A DNA stretch of 64,000 nt from Bacteroidota bacterium (GCA_023412195.1 JAEYNZ010000029.1:83860-147859), one strand, 5' to 3'; positions 52,887 to 62,233 are shown, counted from the stretch's first letter. The notes: generated by a model from the sequence alone, not told the origin. Numbers and translations: made by a program.

Positions 52887-52922
52887 TAAAAAATAGCTGC
52901 CTGAAACGACAGCTATTTTCTA
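52887..52922 (-). terminator. Terminator of the SSS symporter operon
   Basis: Arms AAATAGCTG (52891-52899) and CAGCTATTT (52910-52918), flanked by A- and T-runs, form a bidirectional terminator. Confidence 0.7.
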
Positions 52923-52957
52923 TTTAATTGATAAATATTTTTAGATGCAACTTCTTA

Positions 52958-54619
52958 TTACCAGAAATAGGCATAGAACACCAGGATAATTGTGATGATA
53001 ATTGCAGAGTTAATTACATCCCAGTAGTTATATGAAGCACGCGTTTCCGCCTTTTGCTTTGCTGATGCAGTTCCCAGTACAAGTCCTGAAATAATCAGCG
53101 GGTCTTTGGGTTTAGTAAAATAGCTGATGATGACCATGCTGATGATTACCAGAACGAACAGGTAAATTTCGTAGTGCAGCCAGTTATGCGACAGGAATAC
53201 CTTGTAGAGCAATGATGTTTCTTCGATAGATCCTGAAAAAACATTCAGTGCCAGACGGGTCATGCCAAGGGTAAACCCGATAAGCAATCCCCAGAGCCCT
53301 GCGGCCGGAGTCGTTCTTTTTGAAAGGATACCCAGGAGGAATACGGCAGCAATTCCGGGAGCCAGCAGCGACTGGACATCCTGCAGATATTCATATAAAA
53401 CTTTACCAAGGCCTTTCATTACGGGAATCCAGGCGATCCCCAGCATTACAATTACTACGGTTGCTGCACGGCCTATCATTACATAGTGCTTTTCTGATTC
53501 GTTTGGCCTGTATTTTTGATAGAAATCAATTGTAAACAGCATGGCCGATGAGTTGAACAATGCTGCCAGTGAACTCATCAATGCTGCCAGGATCCCTCCG
53601 ATCACTATGCCCTTAAATCCCATTGGGAGCAACTCCTTTACCATGGAAGAAAATGCGGCATCATTCGACTCGAGAGTCAGAAGTCCTTTTTGCTGAAGGG
53701 CATAGGCAATCATACCGGGGATCAGGAAGATGAAAACCGGTGTCAGTTTCAGATATGCACCAAAGATGGCACCGCGGCGCGACTGTTTCATGTCGCGACC
53801 TGAAAGTACCCTCTGGACAATAAACTGGTCGGTACACCAGTACCAGAAACCGATGATGGCTGAACCCAGGATGACTCCTGTCCAGGGAAAATCAGGATCG
53901 CGGTGGGAACGCATCAGATCGGTCATGGAATCACCATGCACCGTAACATTGGCCCTTGTAATTTCCATCAGTTCACTCCAGCCTCCCACCTTGATGAGCC
54001 CAAGGACAAGGATGGCAATGGAACCTATAAGCAGGATGGGCGTTTGAAGTACCGAAGTATAAAGTACAGCCTTCATCCCTCCGAATGTAGTGTAAAGCCC
54101 GGTGATAACTACCAGTCCGATTGCACTTATCCAGAAGAAGTCTATGTTATACCCGAAAAAGGTTACGTAGTCGATATTAAAAACATCCTTGAAAACTACC
54201 CCTCCTGCATATACCGTAACAGCAACCTTTGTAAGGATATAACTTACAAGCGATATCACCGAAAGGAAGGACCGCGCATGCGGGTTATACCTTCGCTCGA
54301 GAAACTCAGGCATTGTAAACACCTTGCTGCGTGAATAAAAGGGTACAAAAAGCCATCCAAGCATCAGGATAACCCATCCGTGCATTTCCCAGTGTGCCAT
54401 TGCCATTCCGCTTTCAGCCCCTGCACCAGCAAGTCCGACAAGGTGTTCAGAGCCAATATTGGAAGCAAATATGGAAGCACCTATGGCGATCCAGGTTGCA
54501 TCCCTTCCGGCAAGAAAATAATCGGTAGTATTCTTGTCCTTTTTTTTCAGCACCCAGACCACGATTCCGATGAGGCCAAGGACAAACAAACCCAGTGTAA
54601 TCCAGTCAAGTATAGTCAT
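52958..54619 (-). CDS. Sodium:solute symporter, SSS (SGLT-like) family
   Basis: 553 aa with about 13-14 transmembrane helices. SGLT-type signatures are DYFLAGRDATWIAIGASIFASNIGSEHLVGLAGAGAESGMAMAHWEMHGW and GLYTTFGGMKAVLYTSVLQ. The DQFIVQRVLSGRDMKQSRRG segment is typical of sugar/inositol symporters. The upstream Nudix-type regulator, in the same direction 43 bases away, points to a sugar such as arabinose, galactose or xylose. Confidence 0.9.
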   Translation of the reverse strand: MTILDWITLGLFVLGLIGIVVWVLKKKDKNTTDYFLAGRDATWIAIGASIFASNIGSEHLVGLAGAGAESGMAMAHWEMHGWVILMLGWLFVPFYSRSKVFTMPEFLERRYNPHARSFLSVISLVSYILTKVAVTVYAGGVVFKDVFNIDYVTFFGYNIDFFWISAIGLVVITGLYTTFGGMKAVLYTSVLQTPILLIGSIAILVLGLIKVGGWSELMEITRANVTVHGDSMTDLMRSHRDPDFPWTGVILGSAIIGFWYWCTDQFIVQRVLSGRDMKQSRRGAIFGAYLKLTPVFIFLIPGMIAYALQQKGLLTLESNDAAFSSMVKELLPMGFKGIVIGGILAALMSSLAALFNSSAMLFTIDFYQKYRPNESEKHYVMIGRAATVVIVMLGIAWIPVMKGLGKVLYEYLQDVQSLLAPGIAAVFLLGILSKRTTPAAGLWGLLIGFTLGMTRLALNVFSGSIEETSLLYKVFLSHNWLHYEIYLFVLVIISMVIISYFTKPKDPLIISGLVLGTASAKQKAETRASYNYWDVINSAIIITIILVFYAYFW

Positions 54620-54662
54620 AATACAAAAAATTTATGGTTTCAAATACAGTCCAGTTTTATAT

Positions 54663-55343
54663 TCAGTACTTTACAATCCTTTCGATCTCTTTTTCAGTGT
54701 TAGTTGATTTTACCTTATAATAATATGCACCTTTTTTTGAATCTTTAGAATTTTTATGATCAAGCCTTTCAAGGACATTCAGCGACAGCATTTTTTTTCT
54801 GAAGTTTCCCGGATCGAATTGCCTTTGGTAAATGGCTTCATACAGGTTCCTCAATTGCAGAAGTGTAAATTTTGAAGGAAGCAGTTCAACGCCCACCAGA
54901 CTTGACCCTGCTTTTTGCTGAAGTCGTTTCAGGGCCTGCATGATCATTTCATGGTGATCAAAAATCAGCACAGGCAGATCTTTCAATGGCCACCACTGTG
55001 CCGCGGTATTGCCATGATTGCTCTTTTTGAGCCTGTCGATGCGTATAAGCGAAAAATACACAATGCTTATCACCCTTTCGAAGGGTTCACGGGCTGGTTC
55101 TGAAAATGCACTTACCTGTTCAAGAAAAATATTGTCAAGGCCCGTTGTCTGGCTCAGTACACGGTTTGCGGCTTCATCGGCTGACTCGCTGTTTCCTACA
55201 AATCCGCCCATCAGCGACCATTCACCCTTTACAGGTTCAAATCCGCGCGGGTAGAGCAAAAGCTTCAGTTCACCGGCTTCATATCCAAATACCACACAGT
55301 CGACAGCTACCAGAAAGCGCGGATGTTGTTTGTAAAAATCCAT
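54663..55343 (-). CDS. Nudix-domain transcriptional regulator (NrtR/AraR type), catalytically degenerate
   Basis: 226 aa. The N-terminal Nudix fold (about 8-145) starts FLVAVDCVVFGYEAGELKLLLYPRGFEPVKGEWSLMGGFV. The Nudix box reads GGFVGNSESADEAANRVLSQTTGL: the catalytic REUxEE core is replaced by NRVLSQ, so hydrolase activity is unlikely. The C-terminal winged helix (about 150-226) has FTLLQLRNLYEAIYQRQFDPGNFRKKMLSL. Such proteins are repressors of NAD or pentose genes. It sits immediately upstream of the symporter and probably controls it. Confidence 0.85.
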   Translation of the reverse strand: MDFYKQHPRFLVAVDCVVFGYEAGELKLLLYPRGFEPVKGEWSLMGGFVGNSESADEAANRVLSQTTGLDNIFLEQVSAFSEPAREPFERVISIVYFSLIRIDRLKKSNHGNTAAQWWPLKDLPVLIFDHHEMIMQALKRLQQKAGSSLVGVELLPSKFTLLQLRNLYEAIYQRQFDPGNFRKKMLSLNVLERLDHKNSKDSKKGAYYYKVKSTNTEKEIERIVKY

Positions 55344-55640
55344 CTGCTATGATTAAAGGCGTAAATCTAAAAAAGTGTTTTTTACTGTTCTTAAAAATGC
55401 ATTGTTTTTTTGGAAAATATGTTTTATAACAGGAATTTTTTTTCAAGCATCGTTTTTAGGTTAGGAAAAGCATCTGGTATTTGTTTTTTACAGCATGTTT
55501 TTTCATGCATATTGATGGATTCAGTTACATTTGAACAAAATAAGCCGGAGGATAAAATATGCCTGATATGATAAGCCTGAGTCTGGATTCAAGTAATCAT
55601 GCGGGTTCCACCAGGCCATTAGAAAATTAATGATTAAAGG
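55344..55640. other. Gene-free region upstream of the Nudix regulator
   Basis: 297 bases that separate the regulator from a divergent SRPBCC gene. I see no ORF and no convincing operator palindrome by eye. Confidence 0.3.
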
Positions 55641-56018
55641 ATGAAAGATTATAAAAAATATTTTTTATTGCCTGCCCAGCCACAGGATGTGTACAATGCA
55701 CTTACAAATAAAAATATGCTGGAAATCTGGACGGGAGAAGATGTAGTAATGGAACCGGAACCAGGCACCGAATTTTCATTGTGGGGTGGAAGCATTACCG
55801 GCCTGAACATTGAGTTTGAAGAGAACCGGAAGATCGTTCAGGAGTGGTATTTTGGCGATCAGGAAGAGACTTCTCTGGTAACCTTGATTTTACATCCCGA
55901 TAAAAACGGTACAAGCATTGAGTTGCGGCATACAAATATTCCTGATGAGGCATATGACAATATTGTTGAGGGATGGGTGGAGGATTATTTTGGGGCGCTG
56001 CGGGAATTATTCATATAA
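55641..56018 (+). CDS. SRPBCC (START/AHSA1-like) domain protein
   Basis: 125 aa. The START-like fold shows FLLPAQPQDVYNALTNKNMLEIWTGEDVVMEPEPGTEFSLWGG, LNIEFEENRKIVQEWYFGDQEETSLVTLILHPDKNGTSIELRHTNIP and a C-terminal helix EGWVEDYFGALRELF. These are typical of AHSA1-like domains that bind small hydrophobic ligands or Hsp90. It leads a small co-directional group with the next two genes. Confidence 0.85.
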   Translation: MKDYKKYFLLPAQPQDVYNALTNKNMLEIWTGEDVVMEPEPGTEFSLWGGSITGLNIEFEENRKIVQEWYFGDQEETSLVTLILHPDKNGTSIELRHTNIPDEAYDNIVEGWVEDYFGALRELFI

Positions 56019-56042
56019 AACAAAATAATTTTGTTCAGGCAG

Positions 56043-56501
56043 ATGGATGCAGTTTTAAAGAAGCTGAATTATAAGGACCAGGAGAAGATCTGGATGCTGG
56101 ATTCTCCCGTCTCATTCAGGGAAATCATTTCTTTAGCGGCTGGTAAGTCTGAGATACTTGAAGATAGGGGTTATAAAGGCACAACGGGTTTTGCAATTAT
56201 TTTTGCCACACTTAAAAAAGATCTCGATGAGTTGGTTCATCTGGTTGTTCCAAAACTTGAAGAAGATGCCATTTTATGGGTGTGTTATCCGAAAAGTACC
56301 TCAAAAAAATTTAAATGCGACTTCAATCGCGATACCGGATGGGAAGTCATGGGAAGTTATGGAATGGAGCCCGTACGGCAGGTAGCCATTGATGAAGACT
56401 GGAGTGCATTACGTTTCCGGCACATAAAGTATATTAAAAACTTAAAGCGCCGTGAAGGAATGGTTTTGTCGGAAGAGGGTAAACGAAGGGCCGGGAAGTA
56501 G
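56043..56501 (+). CDS. DUF3052-like protein
   Basis: 152 aa from ATG 56043 (an in-frame TTG at 56031 is less likely). It has LVHLVVPKLEEDAILWVCYPKSTSKKF, GWEVMGSYGMEPVRQVAIDEDWSALRFRHIKYIK, the segments I associate with DUF3052. The 3' end overlaps the start region of the longer ORF of the next gene. Function unknown. Confidence 0.6.
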   Translation: MDAVLKKLNYKDQEKIWMLDSPVSFREIISLAAGKSEILEDRGYKGTTGFAIIFATLKKDLDELVHLVVPKLEEDAILWVCYPKSTSKKFKCDFNRDTGWEVMGSYGMEPVRQVAIDEDWSALRFRHIKYIKNLKRREGMVLSEEGKRRAGK

Positions 56502-56529
56502 TTTTCGAAACGGAAGAAATGAAACAGGT

Positions 56530-56904
56530 ATGAATAAGCACCGGTTAGATCATGAACCACCTCTTGCAATTAAAGACTGGGGATGGAAGTACCATCATAT
56601 GGGCATACCTTCAACCAAAAAGAAAGCAGGGGAGAAGTATCTTCCGCACCTGAAATTTTATACCTCAGGTTTTAGTGAAAGCCCATTTGGTATAGAATGG
56701 ATGAGGTTTGAAAATGAATGTTTATTACCAAACATTATTAAAACGGTACCCCACATTGCTTTTGAAGTGGATAATCTGGATTATGAATTAAAAAGGAATG
56801 ATTTCAGGATTCTTGTAAGTCCAAATGCTCCAGGGGAAGGAGTCAGGGTAGCAATGATAGAGCATAACGGGGCACCGGTTGAACTGATTGAATTTTCGAA
56901 ATAG
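56530..56904 (+). CDS. VOC-fold (glyoxalase-like) protein
   Basis: 124 aa from ATG 56530. An ATG at 56452 within the previous gene is in frame but would overlap it by 50 bases. It has WKYHHMGIPSTKKKAGEKYLPHLKFYTSGFSESPFGIEWMRFENECLLPNIIKTVPHIAFEVDNLDYEL...PVELIEF, with His/Glu positions typical of VOC metal sites. A catalytic role is not assignable. Confidence 0.75.
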   Translation: MNKHRLDHEPPLAIKDWGWKYHHMGIPSTKKKAGEKYLPHLKFYTSGFSESPFGIEWMRFENECLLPNIIKTVPHIAFEVDNLDYELKRNDFRILVSPNAPGEGVRVAMIEHNGAPVELIEFSK

Positions 56905-56937
56905 TATAAAATATGCCTGTTTTTGGCATGATTTTAG

Positions 56938-56945
56938 TAATTTTG
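56938..56945 (+). promoter_or_regulatory. -7 box of ssrA
   Basis: TAATTTTG is a perfect TAnnTTTG match, 36 bases before the mature 5' end. The likely precursor leader includes a short GGCAATGATTGCC hairpin (56959-56971). Confidence 0.5.
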
Positions 56946-56981
56946 CACACAGTTCTTTGGCAATGATTGCCTTTAATATCC

Positions 56982-57381
56982 GGGGCTGACTGGTTTTGAC
57001 AGCGGGTAGAAGAGGCAGGTAAGCATGCAGGGTTTTGGTTGTTGACCCTTAAAAAATAATGATCAAAACCATAATTGGCGAAAATAATTACGCTCTTGCT
57101 GCGTAACCGAATTTAAGTAGGTTATTCGCTTAATTCCGGGACAAGGTTCCGGAACAAGACATCGCCCGGGTGCTGTAGCCACGAAGCGGCCCGGCCAGGC
57201 GGTGCAAGTAAATCGAGGCTGGCTGAAGTTTTGCTCCGTAACTTCAGTAAGAAAACAGGAGATAAGGTACCGGTCGGTGGCCCTGATCCAGCCGGTGCAC
57301 GAAAATTAAGTCGGGGATAAGCATGTAGAAAGCTTGTGGCTTCCTCGTTTGGACGCGGGTTCGACTCCCGCCAGCTCCACT
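56982..57381 (+). ncRNA. ssrA: Transfer-messenger RNA (tmRNA)
   Basis: The 5' end GGGGCTGACTGG pairs with 3' CAGCTCC (57372-57378, discriminator A), and the T arm GCGGG-TTCGACT-CCCGC is typical of tmRNA. The tag ORF reads G E N N Y A L A A stop (GGCGAAAATAATTACGCTCTTGCTGCGTAA, about 57076-57105), the Bacteroidota tag. CCA is not encoded. An intrinsic terminator follows (57391-57420). It tags stalled nascent proteins for degradation with SmpB. Confidence 0.97.
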
Positions 57382-57390
57382 TGAAAATTT

Positions 57391-57420
57391 AGGGAATAAT
57401 GTTGGTTGTTCCCTTTTTTT
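57391..57420 (+). terminator. Terminator of ssrA
   Basis: AGGGAA / TTCCCT stem followed by seven T. Confidence 0.7.
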
Positions 57421-58521
57421 ATGCCTGATATGATGAACCTATACTTCCCAAAGGATGGGTAACGGAACATCTTCCTGCACAATAGCTTTCAATAAGCATT
57501 AATAGGGACTGATTCTGGCTTTGTTTGATCAGCATATGTCAAGCCTCTAAAATAAACAGCAGCATCTTTCGACACTGCTGTACCAGGCTTATGGTCAGCC
57601 ACGCGCATCCCACCGCCTTGTTTCATGCGCCAGAGCCTTGTCCGCTGTTAAGCCTGATATTTTTAATATTCTTCTTCTGTAATTTCTACCGCATCTTCCA
57701 TTGTTTACAGCTCCAGACAGGTATCATACCTGTATTTGTATTACCCTCCTCCTTATTTCTTCACGTTATGGAATTTCGGCCAGTCTGGGTGTAATTTGAA
57801 TACCCAGTTATAAAAGCCATTCACCAGGTATACAATAATACCTTTTCCAGGCTTATTAATAATGGCATCCCATGATGCTAGATTCATGAAGTAAAGTTAG
57901 GGAATAACGAACTGTTAAAAATGGGCGTTAACTTTTAATTTGCATGAACGGTCCGGAAAGCTATTGGCGGCCCCCTGTTTCAACTATAGTATAATTTCCA
58001 AAACCGTCAGCTTATATACCAGGCGTGAGTCTGACGATGAAGATTGATTCAGTAGGGTTAAATAATTAACAATTATATAAAGTAACCGTTTTTCCATTAT
58101 ATATCTTACAAAATTTCAAAATTATGCCTATAAAAATATGTTTTTGATATTTTTTGGGTGTTTTTAATCATATTCTATTACCCCGTTTAAGCGCATTAAA
58201 GAATAATATTGGGTTTGTACATATTCATTAACAAATTTTAGGATGTCTTATATAATAAGATTTTTCTATTTAAAGAATTTATTCTTTTTTTGTATAACGA
58301 TAAAATCATCGTTCATTTATTTAAAAAGAGGCTACTGGTGTTGTAAAACATAGAAATTTTGAAATGGCAGGAATGAAATTTACTAAAAGAGGATTATTAA
58401 GTATTTTATTAAATAAAGAATAATTTCCTTATTGATAATAAAATCAGAGATGTAAATATCTGCAATGAATGATTTTTGGAACCCAGTTTTTTAATGTTGG
58501 AATAAATAACATGAAGATTTC
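57421..58521. other. 1.1-kb gene-poor region downstream of ssrA
   Basis: On the minus strand three short reading frames lie in one phase, interrupted by stops: 57753-57887 (44 aa, MNLASWDAIINKPGKGIIV...), a 12-codon MEDAVEITEEEY and 57489-57626 (45 aa, MKQGGGMRVADHKPGTAVSK...). They read as remnants of a decayed gene or as tiny genes; I recognise no family. Bases 57950-58520 are strongly AT-rich. TAATGTTG at 58492-58499 could be the -7 box for the carboxyltransferase gene. Tail ends of ssrA are common integration sites, but no duplicated att sequence was found in the window. Confidence 0.4.
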
Positions 58522-60078
58522 ATGAAAGTGTCAGAAAAAATAGAATTATTAAAGAAGAAAAGAGCAGAAGTTTTGGCAATGGGAGGTACTGATAAAGTTG
58601 CCAAACAGCACGAAAAAGGAAAGTTGACAGCACGCGAACGTATCGACCGCTTGTTTGACAAAGGCACTTTTCGTGAAATTGATATGCTCATAAGGCACCG
58701 TTCGGTGAATTTTGGGATGGAGAAAGTAAACATTCCTGCTGATGGTGTAATAGTAGGTCATGGAAAAGTTAACGGGCGGACCGTATTTGCTTTTTCCCAG
58801 GATTTTACTTCGATGGGAGGTTCACTGGGCGAGATGCATGCATCAAAGATCTGCAAGATTATGGATCTGGCTGTTAAGGCGGGTGCCCCGGTTGTAGGGT
58901 TAAATGATTCGGGTGGTGCACGTGTTGAGGAAGGTGTGGATGCATTGAAAGGCTATGGTGAGATATTTATGCGTAACTCACGGGCTTCAGGTGTTATCCC
59001 GCAAATTTCGGCCATCATGGGGCCTTGTGCCGGTGGTGCTGTATATTCACCTGCAATGACAGACTTTGTATACATGGTGAAGAAAAAAAGTCACATGTTT
59101 ATCACCAGTCCGTATGTCATCAAAACAGTTACAGGAGAAGAAACAACGTTTGAGGAACTGGGTGGTGCCATGGCCCACAGTACAAAAAGCGGCAACGCAC
59201 ATTTTGCCTGCGACAGCGATGAAGAAACCATTGAATCGATCATAGAGCTTTTAAGCTACCTTCCTGCCAATAACCTGGAAGAGGCTCCTGTGGTGCAGAT
59301 GGGCGATGATCCCGCACGCATGTGTGAAGAACTTGATACCATTATCCCCGATGAAGCCAAAACACCTTACGACATGAAAAAGGTGATCGAATCGGTTTTA
59401 GACGGGGGAGTATTTTATGAAGTTCATGAGCGTTATGCTGAAAATTGCATTGTTGGATTTGGCAGGTTAAATAACCGTTCAGTTGGGATTGTAGGCAACC
59501 AGCCATTGGTTCAGGCAGGATGTCTTGATATAGATGCTTCTGACAAGATCAGCCGTTTTGTGCGAACATGTGATGCCTTTAATATACCGCTGATCACTTT
59601 TGTAGATGTACCGGGTTATTTGCCAGGCGTCCAGCAGGAGTTGGGTGGAATTATCCGTCACGGGGCCAAGTTGCTTTGGAGTTATGCAGAAGCTACTGTA
59701 CCGAAATTCACCGTTGTAACCCGCAAGAATTATGGAGGTGCTTACCTGGCGATGTGCTCGAAGCATTTGGGTGCTGATATGGTATTTGCATGGCCGACCG
59801 CTGAAATTGCTGTTATGGGTGCAAAAGGCGCCGTTGAGGTTATCTCTGCCTACAGGAAGGAAATCAGTGAAGCAGATGATAAGAAGGCAAAGACAAAGGA
59901 AAAAATCAATGAATATGAAGAAGCATTCAATGTTCCATATTTAGCTGCACAACGCGGATACACCGATGCAGTGATCATTCCATCTGAAACACGAATGAGG
60001 CTCATAGATGCACTTGAAGCTATGAGAACAAAGACAGAAGTACTTCCTGCAAAGAAACACGGTAACATTCCATTATAA
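58522..60078 (+). CDS. mmdA: Acyl-CoA carboxyltransferase (methylmalonyl-CoA decarboxylase alpha / transcarboxylase 12S type)
   Basis: 518 aa, full length for the MmdA/PccB family. CoA-binding and carboxybiotin-binding halves are visible: FAFSQDFTSMGGSLGEMHASKI, GLNDSGGARVEEGVDALKGYGEI, MGPCAGGAVYSPAMTDFVYMV, and ITFVDVPGYLPGVQQELGGIIRHGAKLLWSYAEATVPKFTVVTRKNYGGAYLAM. It transfers a carboxyl group from biotin to (or from) propionyl-CoA/methylmalonyl-CoA. It is in one operon with the 63-aa protein and the biotin-fused carboxyltransferase. Confidence 0.92.
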   Translation: MKVSEKIELLKKKRAEVLAMGGTDKVAKQHEKGKLTARERIDRLFDKGTFREIDMLIRHRSVNFGMEKVNIPADGVIVGHGKVNGRTVFAFSQDFTSMGGSLGEMHASKICKIMDLAVKAGAPVVGLNDSGGARVEEGVDALKGYGEIFMRNSRASGVIPQISAIMGPCAGGAVYSPAMTDFVYMVKKKSHMFITSPYVIKTVTGEETTFEELGGAMAHSTKSGNAHFACDSDEETIESIIELLSYLPANNLEEAPVVQMGDDPARMCEELDTIIPDEAKTPYDMKKVIESVLDGGVFYEVHERYAENCIVGFGRLNNRSVGIVGNQPLVQAGCLDIDASDKISRFVRTCDAFNIPLITFVDVPGYLPGVQQELGGIIRHGAKLLWSYAEATVPKFTVVTRKNYGGAYLAMCSKHLGADMVFAWPTAEIAVMGAKGAVEVISAYRKEISEADDKKAKTKEKINEYEEAFNVPYLAAQRGYTDAVIIPSETRMRLIDALEAMRTKTEVLPAKKHGNIPL

Positions 60079-60090
60079 ATACAATAGATT

Positions 60091-60282
60091 ATGAATACTT
60101 ACGAAAAAAAGAGAAAAGCAGCCATGGTAGCTGTAGCATATTATATCGAACAAGAAAAAGCAAAGGAAAATACAAACGGCAATGTTATCCAGTTAAACAG
60201 CTGGGCAAGAACAGGCATTGAAATTGCTATGAATAGGAGGACCATTGTCCAGCGTAAAGGACGCATATTATTCAGCGCATAA
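60091..60282 (+). CDS. 63-aa small protein of the carboxyltransferase operon
   Basis: MNTYEKKRKAAMVAVAYYIEQEKAKENTN...NSWARTGIEIAMNRRTIVQRKGRILFSA. It is soluble by composition. The AYYIxxEK and W-x-x-x-GIxxAMNRR segments resemble the extramembrane tail of delta/epsilon subunits of sodium-pump decarboxylases (MmdD/MmdE), without a membrane helix. It is probably a small structural subunit that joins the two carboxyltransferases. It starts 12 bases after mmdA. Confidence 0.6.
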   Translation: MNTYEKKRKAAMVAVAYYIEQEKAKENTNGNVIQLNSWARTGIEIAMNRRTIVQRKGRILFSA

Positions 60283-60325
60283 GTTGATGACAATAGTGTA
60301 TTACACTAAATAAAACAGAAACACA

Positions 60326-62233
60326 ATGACATACGATACACATGGAGTGCTTATGATGACTCCGGTAAATTATAGTTCAGATCGTCCCAAAGCGGAGAAT
60401 CCTATAAAAATTAACGATGTGAGCCTGCGTGACGGGCACCAGTCGTTATTTGCAACACGGGGACGCACTGAGGATCTGGTTACAGTCGCAGCCATGATTG
60501 ATGATGCAGGATTTAATGCTGTGGAAACATGGGGAGGTGCAACCTTTGATACCATGCACCGCTTTTTGGGTGAAGACCCCTGGGAGCGGCTGCGTGTACT
60601 TAAGAAACACATGCCCAAAACACCGTTTTCAATGTTGCTTCGCGGGCAGAACGTGGTGGGATACCGTAATTATGCCGATGACGTTGTAAAGGCATTCGTT
60701 CAGCGTGCAATAGATAACGGTATGGATATTTTCCGTTGTTTCGATGCTTTGAATGATTTCAGAAACTTCGAAACTGCCGCAAAGGTTATTAAGGATAATA
60801 ATAAGCATTTCCAGGGAACAGTGTGTTATACCCTGAACCAGCCACGGCTTGGCGGTGCTGTTTACAATATGGATTATTACCTGGATAAAGTGAAGGAACT
60901 GGTTGAATTTGGTGTTGATTCCATCTGTATCAAGGATATGGCAGGGCTTATTGCTCCTTACGATATCTACAACATGATCAGGGAGATTAAGAAATTTACA
61001 GATGTTCCGTTAAATCTGCATACCCACTTCACCTCAGGTATGGGTGACCTGGCTATTTTCAAGGCGATAGAAGCAGGTGTTGATATTGTTGATACATGTA
61101 TCGGGCCATATGCATACCGCACTTCACATGCAGCTGTTGAGCCGCTGATCATGTCGCTCCTGGGGACAAACCGTGATACCGGGATGGACATTAACAAGAT
61201 CAATGCTATTGCAGAAGAAATGGAGAAGCATATTCCCAAGTACAGGCATCTTGACAACAATCCGAAATATGCCATCACCGACATCAATGTATTACTACAT
61301 CAGACACCGGGGGGAATGCTTTCAAACCTTGTGAACCAGTTGAAGGCGATGGATGCCTTAGATAAACTGGATGATGTATTCAGGTTGCTTCCCAAGGTGC
61401 GTAAGGATCTGGGGAATATTCCTCTCGTAACACCAACATCCCAGATAGTTGGGGTACAAACCGTGAATAATGTTCTTTTTGATTCATATGAAGGTGAATA
61501 TGCCAAGATCACCCAGGAGGTTAAAGACCTGTGCTATGGGTTGTATGGCAAAACAACAGAGCCTATCAATCCTGAGGTTCAGAAGAAGGCACTGAAAGAT
61601 TATCCCCGTGGAGAGGAACCAATATCGGTACGTCCGGGTTCCATCCTTGAACCGGAAATGGAAGAGGTAAAGAGCAAGTTCAGTGACCTGGCAAAGGATA
61701 TGGACGATGAGGTGCTTTGTGCACTTTATCCTGTAACGGGCAAGCGTTTCCTTAAATGGAAGTATGGCCTGGAAGCAGTTCCTGAAGAGGTGAAGCCCAA
61801 AACCATGGAACAGGTTAAGAAAGAAGAAGAGCTTGTTAGAAAAGCATTGTCTGGAGAGTTAACTTCAAAGAAATCATCGGGAAATGGCCGTGAACTTGAA
61901 GTGACAGTTGATGGTGAAACCTTCCTGGTTGAAATCAATGATCCGCAGGTGGCACCTGTAATCCAGTTCCGTGGGCGCAATAAAAAAGCGACAATCAAGG
62001 AAGTGGATAAAACAGGAAGCATTACAGCACCTCTTCCGGGGATGATCGTTGATGTTAAAAAGAAAGTGGGGGAGAGGGTAAAATCAGGCGAGACAGTCAT
62101 GGTTATAGAAGCCATGAAAATGATGAACAATCTGATCTCTACTGTTGACGGTACTGTTATGGAAGTTAAATGTGAAGCGAGTGATTCTGTTTCAAAGGGA
62201 GATTTGTTAATGGTAATAGATCCTGCATCCTGA
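60326..62233 (+). CDS. Biotin-dependent carboxyltransferase (pyruvate carboxylase B / oxaloacetate decarboxylase alpha / transcarboxylase 5S-1.3S)
   Basis: 635 aa. The carboxyltransferase barrel (about 25-300) has NDVSLRDGHQSLFATR and a metal site in HTHFTSGMGD. The conserved PYC_OADA domain (about 310-500) has QIVGVQTVNNVLF. The C-terminal biotinyl domain (about 563-635) has the AMKM motif with biotin Lys598 (VIEAMKMMNNL). With mmdA alongside and no membrane beta subunit or biotin carboxylase in the window, methylmalonyl-CoA:pyruvate transcarboxylase is a plausible assembled activity. Alternative: alpha subunit of a sodium pump encoded elsewhere. Confidence 0.9.
   Translation: MTYDTHGVLMMTPVNYSSDRPKAENPIKINDVSLRDGHQSLFATRGRTEDLVTVAAMIDDAGFNAVETWGGATFDTMHRFLGEDPWERLRVLKKHMPKTPFSMLLRGQNVVGYRNYADDVVKAFVQRAIDNGMDIFRCFDALNDFRNFETAAKVIKDNNKHFQGTVCYTLNQPRLGGAVYNMDYYLDKVKELVEFGVDSICIKDMAGLIAPYDIYNMIREIKKFTDVPLNLHTHFTSGMGDLAIFKAIEAGVDIVDTCIGPYAYRTSHAAVEPLIMSLLGTNRDTGMDINKINAIAEEMEKHIPKYRHLDNNPKYAITDINVLLHQTPGGMLSNLVNQLKAMDALDKLDDVFRLLPKVRKDLGNIPLVTPTSQIVGVQTVNNVLFDSYEGEYAKITQEVKDLCYGLYGKTTEPINPEVQKKALKDYPRGEEPISVRPGSILEPEMEEVKSKFSDLAKDMDDEVLCALYPVTGKRFLKWKYGLEAVPEEVKPKTMEQVKKEEELVRKALSGELTSKKSSGNGRELEVTVDGETFLVEINDPQVAPVIQFRGRNKKATIKEVDKTGSITAPLPGMIVDVKKKVGERVKSGETVMVIEAMKMMNNLISTVDGTVMEVKCEASDSVSKGDLLMVIDPAS

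Noticed and set aside
57525..57794. 89-codon plus-strand ORF downstream of ssrA
   Set aside because: It is the complement of the better-looking minus-strand fragments and has an artificial Cys/Phe/His-rich composition.
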